Source: Marinoscillum sp040222955 (GTDB lineage Bacteria; Bacteroidota; Bacteroidia; Cytophagales; Cyclobacteriaceae). Taken from it: 64,000 nt of DNA. The notes beneath the pieces were generated by a model. It was not told the origin of the DNA, did no database searches, and was given only the letters and a program-made list of their open reading frames with translations. A program made the position numbers and the translations under genes. How positions within the stretch are numbered: the stretch's first letter is position 1; each line of letters opens with the position of its first letter. Shown here in pieces: positions 8,632-15,196 of the stretch. The stretch is taken from assembly GCF_040222955.1 (NCBI RefSeq), contig NZ_JAVKCA010000017.1, positions 124,001 to 188,000 of the forward strand, read 5' to 3'.

Positions 8632-8681
8632 ATACCTGCCTTGCCGGCAGGCAGGGAGCACCTGATTACGGCAATTGAAAT
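8630..8681 (+). repeat. 52-bp direct repeat, right copy
   Basis: Second copy of the 8301-8352 repeat, overlapping the last bases of the GIY-YIG gene and ending two bases before the intact tRNA-Arg. Palindrome at 8635-8655; tRNA-derived segment at 8656-8672. Confidence 0.9.
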
Positions 8682-8683
8682 AT

Positions 8684-8757
8684 GGCTTCCTAGCTCAACT
8701 GAATAGAGCACCTGATTACGGCTCAGGAGGTTGCAGGTTTGAATCCTGCGGAGGTCA
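8684..8757 (+). tRNA. tRNA-Arg (anticodon ACG)
   Basis: Folded by hand. Acceptor stem GGCTTCC/GGAGGTC (two G-U pairs) with discriminator A at 8757. D-stem GCTC/GAGC. Anticodon stem CCTGA/TCAGG closes the loop TTACGGC, giving ACG at 8718-8720. T-stem GCAGG/CCTGC holds the loop TTTGAAT. CCA is not encoded. The D-loop has GA where GG is usual and the T-loop has T instead of C at position 56, so the 19-56 pair would be A-U rather than G-C. It is the only complete copy among several fragments here. A stem-loop with a T-run follows at 8772. Confidence 0.88.
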
Positions 8758-8919
8758 CTAAGAGAGCAAAACCTGTCGCGCATGCGGCAGGTTTTTGTGT
8801 TTTAAAGGCGATTTGAATTTATTCAAGGGAGCCTTTGAAATACAAAAACCATTTGAATCGCAGATTCAATGGTTTTGCTATCGGAATTCGGAACGATTAC
8901 AGGATCACTGAAAAGTAAT
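8745..8919 (+). repeat. tRNA-3'-end array, unit 1 (starts inside the intact tRNA)
   Basis: 175 bp from the tRNA 3' end to the next copy of it. Inside is a branched fold: outer stem AGCAAAACC (8765-8773) with GGTTTTGCT (8871-8879); hairpin CCTGTCGC/GCGGCAGG (8772-8791); inner stem of about 12 bp (8791-8802 with 8838-8849); and a second hairpin at 8849-8872. It ends with the shared tail TATCGGAATTCGGAACGATT. Confidence 0.8.
8772..8796 (+). terminator. Probable terminator after tRNA-Arg
   Basis: Stem CCTGTCGC/GCGGCAGG with loop GCAT, followed by TTTTTG. It is also the first hairpin of array unit 1, so it may have a structural rather than a terminating role. Confidence 0.6.
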
Positions 8920-9090
8920 CCTGCGGAGGTCACTAAGAGAGCAAAGCCCTTTCATGCACATGAAAGGGCTTTTGTGTTTTTGGACGTTCAAAATTCATTC
9001 TGAAAAGGAAGAAAAACACAAAAGACTAAATCTTTGATTTAGGGCTTTGCTATCGGAATTCGGAACGATTACAGGATCACTGAAAGTAAT
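8920..9090 (+). repeat. tRNA-3'-end array, unit 2
   Basis: 171 bp. Begins CCTGCGGAGGTCACTAAGAG as in the tRNA. Outer stem AGCAAAGCCC (8940-8949) with GGGCTTTGCT (9042-9051); hairpin CCCTTTCATG/CATGAAAGGG (8947-8968); perfect 13-bp inner stem CTTTTGTGTTTTT (8969-8981) with 9012-9024; hairpin CTAAATC/GATTTAG (9026-9042). Same architecture as unit 1 with different bases. Confidence 0.85.
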
Positions 9091-9251
9091 CCTGCGGAGG
9101 TCACTAAGAAAGGCTCGGGAAATAATCCCGGGCCTTTTCTGTTTTATATCTCTCCAATCAAACCTGCAACGGGTTGCAGCCCTGGCCGGGCGCGACTAGC
9201 CGTCCGCAACTAGCCGTCCACGTTTAAAATCCCTGCCTTGCCGGCAGGCAG
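9091..9251 (+). repeat. tRNA-3'-end array, unit 3 (replaced interior)
   Basis: 161 bp. Begins with the tRNA 3' end, but the branched fold is absent. Instead there is a terminator-like hairpin (9109-9136), an inverted repeat CTGCAACGGGTTGCAG and two direct copies of ACTAGCCGTCC (9195-9205 and 9209-9219). It ends at the third copy of the 21-bp palindrome. Confidence 0.7.
9110..9138 (+). terminator. Terminator-like hairpin in array unit 3
   Basis: Stem AGGCTCGGG/CCCGGGCCT around AAATAAT, followed by TTTTCTGTTTT. There is no obvious gene to terminate other than read-through from the tRNA array. Confidence 0.5.
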
Positions 9252-9252
9252 G
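9232..9252. repeat. 21-bp palindrome, third copy
   Basis: Begins CCTGCCTTGCC, ends GGCAGGCAGG; the other copies are at 8306-8326 and 8635-8655. Here it separates AATC from CTGCGGAGG, two sequences contiguous in the tRNA T-arm, so it sits exactly inside tRNA-derived sequence without duplicating bases. Confidence 0.85.
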
Positions 9253-9425
9253 CTGCGGAGGTCACTAAGAGAGCAAAGCCCTTTCATGTATATGAAAGGG
9301 CTTTTGTGTTTTTAGACGTTCAGAATTCATTCTGAAAAGGAAGAAAAACACAAAAGACTAAATCTTTGATTTAGGGCTTTGCTATCGGAATTCGGAACGA
9401 TTACAGGATCACTGAAAGTAATCCT
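9252..9425 (+). repeat. tRNA-3'-end array, unit 4
   Basis: 174 bp, nearly identical to unit 2: outer stem 9272-9281 with 9374-9383, hairpin CCCTTTCAT/ATGAAAGGG, the same inner stem and second hairpin. It ends AATCCT without the rest of the tRNA 3' end, marking the end of the array 36 bases before the defence-island gene at 9462. Confidence 0.85.
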
Positions 9426-9461
9426 CATAAAATTAAACCCAAACGATTTGTCACAGCCTTT

Positions 9462-10034
9462 TTATACGATCAACAAGGCCTTATCAAAGTGAGACTTCTT
9501 CACCTTTACATTAAGATTACCCAGGATTTCAGAGATCAGCTCCCTTCTTTGCCTTCTCGAATCTGAGGTGGCCCTATCCGCTATGACGCTAAAATCATAA
9601 TTTCCATTCACCTTCATAGCTATCTCTAATCTGGGAAATTTTTGAAGCAGCTTGCGATCGTGGATCTCACGGAAATCAAGTAAATCATAATTTAAAGGTT
9701 CCTGATTATCGATGTGATAAATAGGCAAACATTCAATAATTGAATCCATCCATTCTACCATCACCACTTTCGGAATGAATCCATTTTGAAAGTAAAAAAA
9801 CTCCTCATTGGTCAAATCCAGGTATTTTATAAGCCTCTGTTCAAAATCCCCCTCCTGACTATCCCTCTGAACAGGATAAAGATTCTGAAAGCGATCAATG
9901 CAACTAAGCATGACCGTAAATTGAAATTGCTTAACACTTAAGCGATGAGAAATCCAAATGGCCGCTAAGCCGATAACACCCATTATCGTGACTATATTAG
10001 CAATTATGGTTGTTGAAGATTCTATTGAATCCAT
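9462..10034 (-). CDS. Small membrane-anchored protein of unknown function
   Basis: 190 residues. One hydrophobic helix near the N-terminus (about residues 10-30, IIANIVTIMGVIGLAAIWIS) is followed by a soluble, mostly helical domain rich in aromatic and acidic residues (NEEFFYFQNGFIPKVVMVEW). I recognise no family. It is the last gene of the minus-strand defence operon, 13 bases after hsdR, and ends next to the tRNA-Arg array. Its position suggests an accessory role in restriction or abortive defence, but no residue supports a specific activity. Confidence 0.6.
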   Translation of the reverse strand: MDSIESSTTIIANIVTIMGVIGLAAIWISHRLSVKQFQFTVMLSCIDRFQNLYPVQRDSQEGDFEQRLIKYLDLTNEEFFYFQNGFIPKVVMVEWMDSIIECLPIYHIDNQEPLNYDLLDFREIHDRKLLQKFPRLEIAMKVNGNYDFSVIADRATSDSRRQRRELISEILGNLNVKVKKSHFDKALLIV

Positions 10035-10047
10035 TGATCATCCTATT

Positions 10048-13014
10048 TCAATAATACTCCTTAATATACTCATAGGCCCTATCAAAGAGCACTTGGTCCT
10101 TATGAAGCTGATATTTCAACAATGCCTTCCTGAGGGACTTTTGAACCTCCCGCTCTCCCGCGGATGAGTTTTGCCAGCCCGGGAAACGCACCTGCTTCAC
10201 TATTTCATCAATGTCTTTGACGATCCGCTCCACCACCGCTGGAGTCTGATCGGTTTTTAGTTCCATAAACAATTCTGTCAATGCTGCTTCTGGTGTTTTC
10301 TCTTCTACCAGTAATTCCAGATCCTTTTCTGCCTGGACCGTTTCTCTGGCCAATTTGCAGAGTTCCTTTACAAACTCAATGGACGTAATCAATCCCTGTT
10401 CTGCTTTATCTCTGAGGGCTTCAAGACGTTCACTCAATTTTTTGAACTTCGGATTGCCTGCATGCTTCTTGAATCGTTTGACCAAAATTCTCTCCAGCTT
10501 TACGGCATTTTTGGGGTCAGGATTGTTGAAAATGTTTTCAATGGTATCGGCATCCAACACGAACTCATCCAGATGATGAACCTCACCCACATGCACATTC
10601 TCATGGATCAACTTCGTGGTTTGGGCACCAAGTGTAAACCATAAAAGCTTGCCCGTGTGATCTGATGCCGGACGCACCGATTCAAATACTTGCGACAACC
10701 ATTTGTAATCAACCTGAAATTGATCAAGCACAGGGTCGGGTGAAAGTGACTCCCACAACCTGGACAGGTACTTATAGTCCCTGGCAAAGGCATCCTTCTT
10801 TTCATTCGTGCCAATGGCATTTTGAGCAGCTTCCAGTCCCTCGAACCCCTGAAGGGTTCGATCCACCCCTCCAAAATGATTTAATGCTTTCGCTATCGCC
10901 TCAGGTAATTTTTCTCTGAGTTCAGATAAGTTGGTGATCAGTCTTAGTACACTTTTTTCATCAAATTGCAGCGCCTTAGCGGCATCATCAAAAACACCGA
11001 AATAATCTACAATGCGCCCAAAATGTTTGCCCTTATACAGTCGGTTGGTTCTGCATATGGCTTGAAGCAGGGTATGATCCTTGATGGATTTGTCCAGGTA
11101 CATAGTTTGGAGAATGGGTGCGTCAAATCCCGTGAGGAGCTTAGCAGTGACGATGATAAATTTCAATGATGAATGCTCATCCTCAAACTCCTCCACGATC
11201 TTTTCCTGCTTTCCTTTGTCCACACCCCATTTCTGCTTGAAGTCAAAATCATCGTTGGCAGATGTAGAAATCACCACCCTGCTTGCTGCAGGATCAAAGT
11301 ATTTATCCAGTTCCTCTTTATACTGCACACAGGCATACCGATCTGGGGTCACGATCATGGCCTTAAATCCATGAGGCTCCACTTTCTCTCGGAAATGCTG
11401 TGCAATGTCCTCCACGATCTTAGCTACCCGCTCCGGACTTTTGAGAAATGCTGCCATCCGGGCAGAATGTTTGTTCAGCGCATCCGCCTCTTCATCAGAC
11501 AAAGCTGAGGATTCCTTGAATGCTGCAAATAGCTTGTCGATGTTTTCGGTGTCCACATGAACATCAACCAGCCTGGGCTCAAAATGTAGCGGTTTGGTGG
11601 CATCATCCCTAAGAGAGTCATGGAAGGTATATCGCGACATGTAGCCGCCCTGATCTTCCTCTGACCCGAAAGCCCAGAATGTATTTTTGTCTGCTTTATT
11701 GACGGGGGTTCCCGTAAGGCCAAATAGAAAGGCATTAGGCAATGCGGCACGCATCTGGCGCCCCAAGTCACCTTCCTGCGTACGGTGCGCTTCATCCACC
11801 ATCACGATGATGTTCTCCCGGTCGTTCAGGTTGGGAGGTGCATCCCGAAACTTGTGGATCATGGTAATGATGATCTTCCTGGTGTCTTTCTGCAAAAGAT
11901 CTTTCAACTCACTGATACTCTCTGTAGTGATTACATTGGCCACATCTGCTGCATTGAATGTGCCACTGATCTGCGTATCCAAATCTGTACGATCTACCAG
12001 TATCAACACCGTGGGGCTCCTTAGATCGGCAAGCTTGCGCAACTTTTGCGCCGCAAACACCATCAACAATGATTTACCCGAGCCTTGAAAATGCCAGATG
12101 AGTCCTTTTTTGATTCTCCCCTCCCTGACTCGCTCCACCAGCTTATTGGCACCCTCGTACTGCTGAAACCGGCAAATGATTTTAATCCTTCTTTTTTTAC
12201 TGTCCGTGGTGAAGAGGGTAAAGTTTTGTAGGATGTCCAATAACCTGCCGGGATTCAATAAATCAGATAACTCCTTTCCGATCTCTCCAAGCCCAAGACG
12301 CCTGGCCAACTCATCTTCTTCTCCCTCTATCCGCCAGGGCGCCCAAAAATCCAGAGGTGTGCACACACCGCCATAATAAAGCTGCTTGCCCTCAGAGGCA
12401 AAAGAGAGCACATTGGGTACGAATAATTGTGGAACAGCATTCTCATAGATGTCGTGCACCTCGTGCGCACCATCCAGCCAACTGATCGATGGGCGAATAG
12501 GTGTTTTCACTTCCCCGACTACTACGGGCAACCCATTGATCAAGAGAATGATGTCAGGGATCTTAGTCTCCCGGTGATGAACCCGGTATTGGTTAGTGAT
12601 AATGTAGGTATTATTGGCCTTGTGATCAAAATCAATCAGTCGCACGGGCACGTGCCGGTTGTTCTCCCCAAAGGGCATGGTTTTCTCGCCCGTCATCCAC
12701 TTGAAAAACTCCTCATTGGCACGAACGAGACCTACCTGATTCACTGTAAGTAGTATGGCCCGAAGTTTATAAATGACTTCATCCGCCAATTCATTTCGTT
12801 CGGCGATTTCGGGATTCAGGTTGATCAAAGCCTTGCGCAACTCCGACTCCACCAGTACCTCATTGATGCCTCTGCCTAGCTCGGAGGCAGAACGATATTG
12901 CCAACTATTACTGTAGGATACCTTGGGTTCCTCTGCCGCATTGCTATTGAGGTTGGTACCACTCAGCTGATGAATGATGTAATGTTCAACGCTATTGAGT
13001 TCGTTAAATCCCAT
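10048..13014 (-). CDS. hsdR: Type I restriction endonuclease subunit R
   Basis: 988 residues, the usual size. The motor and nuclease subunit that translocates and cuts unmethylated DNA together with the M and S subunits. The N-terminal PD-(D/E)xK nuclease shows Asp154 in IPDIILL and Glu168-x-Lys170 in VVVGEVKTP. Superfamily 2 helicase follows: Walker A HFQGSGKS (308-315), DEAH box MVDEAHRTQEG (407-410), motif III FGLTGTPVNK, and later AICRTNRLYKGK. A C-terminal helical domain would bind the methylase. The start codon overlaps the end of the nucleotidyltransferase gene by 11 bases. It is separated from hsdM and hsdS by the embedded ptuAB and winged-helix/nucleotidyltransferase genes but is in the same direction, so it is probably one operon. 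Confidence 0.96.
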   Translation of the reverse strand: MGFNELNSVEHYIIHQLSGTNLNSNAAEEPKVSYSNSWQYRSASELGRGINEVLVESELRKALINLNPEIAERNELADEVIYKLRAILLTVNQVGLVRANEEFFKWMTGEKTMPFGENNRHVPVRLIDFDHKANNTYIITNQYRVHHRETKIPDIILLINGLPVVVGEVKTPIRPSISWLDGAHEVHDIYENAVPQLFVPNVLSFASEGKQLYYGGVCTPLDFWAPWRIEGEEDELARRLGLGEIGKELSDLLNPGRLLDILQNFTLFTTDSKKRRIKIICRFQQYEGANKLVERVREGRIKKGLIWHFQGSGKSLLMVFAAQKLRKLADLRSPTVLILVDRTDLDTQISGTFNAADVANVITTESISELKDLLQKDTRKIIITMIHKFRDAPPNLNDRENIIVMVDEAHRTQEGDLGRQMRAALPNAFLFGLTGTPVNKADKNTFWAFGSEEDQGGYMSRYTFHDSLRDDATKPLHFEPRLVDVHVDTENIDKLFAAFKESSALSDEEADALNKHSARMAAFLKSPERVAKIVEDIAQHFREKVEPHGFKAMIVTPDRYACVQYKEELDKYFDPAASRVVISTSANDDFDFKQKWGVDKGKQEKIVEEFEDEHSSLKFIIVTAKLLTGFDAPILQTMYLDKSIKDHTLLQAICRTNRLYKGKHFGRIVDYFGVFDDAAKALQFDEKSVLRLITNLSELREKLPEAIAKALNHFGGVDRTLQGFEGLEAAQNAIGTNEKKDAFARDYKYLSRLWESLSPDPVLDQFQVDYKWLSQVFESVRPASDHTGKLLWFTLGAQTTKLIHENVHVGEVHHLDEFVLDADTIENIFNNPDPKNAVKLERILVKRFKKHAGNPKFKKLSERLEALRDKAEQGLITSIEFVKELCKLARETVQAEKDLELLVEEKTPEAALTELFMELKTDQTPAVVERIVKDIDEIVKQVRFPGWQNSSAGEREVQKSLRKALLKYQLHKDQVLFDRAYEYIKEYY

Positions 13015-13699
13015 CGACGGTATCCTTTAATGTGGTCATGATCATACCAAATCGCTCGTCTTGTTGCTCATGGTATAGGTTGCCAATAATAGCTTCTTGC
13101 AACAATTTACTTTCCAAAATCAATAAAAAGGATTCCTTTAGATAGTTTCTTACCGTTTCATCTGAATTGAGGATCTTTTCACGGATATCAGAAGTATGAT
13201 TGAGTAAATAAACAATGTCCTCAAAATCATGACTGGCATATAAGTCCTTCATACCGCGATCACGGAAGGCGTCAAACTTGGTAGCCAAGAAATAGGGTAA
13301 TGGTAAAATTTTGATCAACAACCCTTCCAGAACGTATGAGAAGGCTTGGCCAAAACCAAGCTCAAACCAGCGGTTGCCAGGTGCCCAACCAACGGGTATG
13401 GTGGCCATCACATCGACAAGCACATCTTCATATCGGAAGCGGCAGACCACTGAATCCTCCGCAGTTTGTGTGAATCCACGACTGATCAACTCCTCTCGCA
13501 GGGCTTCCAGCGCTCCCAGACTGGCAATCTCCATGGTCAAGTCCAGGTCTTTTGTAGGACGAACATCATCTGCAGATGGATCATCTATGTACAAACTGAC
13601 TACTGCACCTCCTACATACACCACCTGATCATTAAGCTCTCCTAAAGCAGTGGCGATCTTCTTCGTGACTGCCCGGTTGATTTGCGTGTTCTTTAGCAT
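13004..13699 (-). CDS. Nucleotidyltransferase-fold protein, AbiEii-like candidate toxin
   Basis: 231 residues. The segment VYVGGAVVSLYIDD followed by PTKDLDLTMEI carries the GG and paired Asp (DxD) signature of the polymerase-beta-type nucleotidyltransferase superfamily; DVLVDVMATIP may hold the third carboxylate. AbiEii-type toxins of this fold add nucleotides to tRNA or otherwise block growth and pair with a winged-helix antitoxin. Here the upstream gene is a winged-helix-like protein overlapping by 7 bases, matching that arrangement, though the protein is smaller than typical AbiEii and the assignment rests on motif and context only. It overlaps hsdR by 11 bases. Confidence 0.7.
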   Translation of the reverse strand: MLKNTQINRAVTKKIATALGELNDQVVYVGGAVVSLYIDDPSADDVRPTKDLDLTMEIASLGALEALREELISRGFTQTAEDSVVCRFRYEDVLVDVMATIPVGWAPGNRWFELGFGQAFSYVLEGLLIKILPLPYFLATKFDAFRDRGMKDLYASHDFEDIVYLLNHTSDIREKILNSDETVRNYLKESFLLILESKLLQEAIIGNLYHEQQDERFGMIMTTLKDTVDGI

Positions 13700-14205
13700 A
13701 TCCGCTTTTTGAGTGCTTCTACTGCGATATTTCGCTCACGAGCTCTGCCCACTCTGAGCGCGTCACACAAGGCCATTACTTCATAAAAAGCCGGATCCTT
13801 GAGGCAGGCCGCTGGCACACTTGGATAAAGAGGCTCTATCGCCTGACCTCTTACATTCCCTTCATGATGCGGCCAGACATAAGGTGCATCACTCATGATC
13901 TCCTCACTGAGCGGTGGTGCAGCATGGGCAGTGGGTACTCCTCTGACGAGTGCTCCCGGCTGCTGAGGATACACGTAGCGCAGACCGTATTGCAAAAAGT
14001 CCATCAAAGCCTGACGCATGACCTGCTTCTTATTCTGGTACAGCAACCCTGCAATAGACGAACGATTCAGGCTTTCACTGACCTCACTGGCGCTGATCTC
14101 CAACTCATGCGAAAGCTCTTTCATGGTCCAGGACTGCTCACCTTTGATGGCGATTTTGAGTAGGATGACAATATCCTGTGGACGCATGCCGCTGTGCTTT
14201 TTCAT
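13693..14205 (-). CDS. Winged-helix-like protein, candidate antitoxin or regulator
   Basis: 170 residues. Residues about 1-75 read as a helix-turn-helix/winged-helix domain (MRPQDIVILLKIAIKGEQ, TMKELSHELEISASEVSESL, SIAGLLY). The C-terminal half is Pro-rich (VYPQQPGALVRGVPTAHAAP) and ends in a basic helix (VGRARERNIAVEALKK). Together with the overlapping nucleotidyltransferase gene it looks like a toxin-antitoxin pair in which this is the DNA-binding antitoxin (inference). It could instead regulate the surrounding restriction operon. The 79-base gap to ptuB is AT-rich and contains a palindrome, TTAATTCGCGAATCGCGAAT, at about 14249-14268, a possible operator. Confidence 0.6.
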   Translation of the reverse strand: MKKHSGMRPQDIVILLKIAIKGEQSWTMKELSHELEISASEVSESLNRSSIAGLLYQNKKQVMRQALMDFLQYGLRYVYPQQPGALVRGVPTAHAAPPLSEEIMSDAPYVWPHHEGNVRGQAIEPLYPSVPAACLKDPAFYEVMALCDALRVGRARERNIAVEALKKRIC

Positions 14206-14248
14206 TGGTGGGTGTTTTGCTATCCAGTAAAGGTAGGATTTAAATTCT

Positions 14249-14273
14249 TAATTCGCGAATCGCGAATTAAGAA
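14249..14273. promoter_or_regulatory. Palindromic site upstream of the winged-helix gene
   Basis: The gap between ptuB and the winged-helix gene contains TTCTTAATTCGCGAATCGCG continuing AATTAAGAA, a near-perfect inverted repeat with nested TTCGCGAA copies. Its position just before the winged-helix ATG (14205) suggests an autoregulatory operator; it could also be a transcript hairpin. Confidence 0.5.
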
Positions 14274-14284
14274 TTTACTATTTA

Positions 14285-15196
14285 CTACAGGCGTTTGAAT
14301 TCATTAGTCAAAACGATAAATACCTTCCGATATTTAGGTTTCATGGCTACCTGAAAAACGACATCCATGTGCTTCAACAAATAATCCCAGAAAAATGAGA
14401 ATTCATTGGAAGGACTTGCCTTTTTCTTGATTTGATTTAAAATATTGAAATATTGTTTTTTTAATCTCTTGTAGGCTCTATCATGATCACTTTCGAATGA
14501 ATGAACAAACTCAAGTAGAATACCTTTGAGCTGATACGCAATATCCTGAATAGCCTTTTTTCTTTGGATAATCTTCAACTTTTCTCTATTCAGGGCAACA
14601 ATCTCAATGGTTGTATTTGCTCGTTGGAAATTCAATGTTCCAGGTCTTGGTCTTGCAACCATTTCACCTTTATTATTGAACTTAAAGTAGTAATTCGGAT
14701 CAAAGGAAGGTTCTTCTGGGTGAATTAAAAGTGGTATTTCATCCCATAATTGAGCACTTAGAAAATGATTGGCATTATGATCAACAACTCCATTATTCAG
14801 CGATGGTGAATTGACTCTGTTTCCTCTAATTGGGAATCGATTGCCTTTAACACCCGTTTTATTGCAATCATGACAGGCTGGGATCAGATTGGACCATTCA
14901 TATGATAACCAATAATACCCTAAATGTTCTTGTTCATTTCTATCTACAACAGCGACTTGTTTTTTTGGTCGATAATGCTCAACCTCAAAATCAGGATCTA
15001 CGGTTTCGCAGTAGGCACATTTGTTTAAATAGATTCTTGACAATTTATTGATAACGTCCGCACTTCTATAAAAATCGGAGGAAATAGAGTCTTTATCAGG
15101 AGTACCTCCATTACATACATTAACAAGGCTTTGATGACACCCAGTGCTTCTTAGTGAATCAGGGATTCTCTGGTATGACTTCTTTACTGATCTCAT
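14285..15196 (-). CDS. ptuB: HNH endonuclease, Septu PtuB-like
   Basis: 303 residues. HNH/zinc signature: Cys60-x2-Cys63 (KCAYCET), catalytic His74 in FEVEHYRPK, second zinc pair Cys108-x2-Cys111 in IPACHDCNKTG, then KGNRFPI. This layout matches the HNH nucleases (TIGR02646-like) that pair with an AAA ATPase in Septu defence and in some retrons. The ATG overlaps the stop of the ATPase gene (4 bases), strongly supporting a two-gene PtuA-PtuB module. No reverse transcriptase is present nearby, so a retron is unlikely. Expected role: nucleic-acid cleavage triggered by phage infection. Confidence 0.82.
   Translation of the reverse strand: MRSVKKSYQRIPDSLRSTGCHQSLVNVCNGGTPDKDSISSDFYRSADVINKLSRIYLNKCAYCETVDPDFEVEHYRPKKQVAVVDRNEQEHLGYYWLSYEWSNLIPACHDCNKTGVKGNRFPIRGNRVNSPSLNNGVVDHNANHFLSAQLWDEIPLLIHPEEPSFDPNYYFKFNNKGEMVARPRPGTLNFQRANTTIEIVALNREKLKIIQRKKAIQDIAYQLKGILLEFVHSFESDHDRAYKRLKKQYFNILNQIKKKASPSNEFSFFWDYLLKHMDVVFQVAMKPKYRKVFIVLTNEFKRL

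Noticed and set aside
8684..8757. tRNA-Arg considered a pseudogene because of its odd D-loop and flanking fragments
   Set aside because: All stems pair, loops have correct lengths, a clean ACG anticodon is present and the elbow change is paired, so I keep it as functional.
8745..9425. Repeat array considered as a CRISPR
   Set aside because: Units are about 170 bp, similar throughout and structured, with no short repeat/unique spacer alternation and no cas genes.
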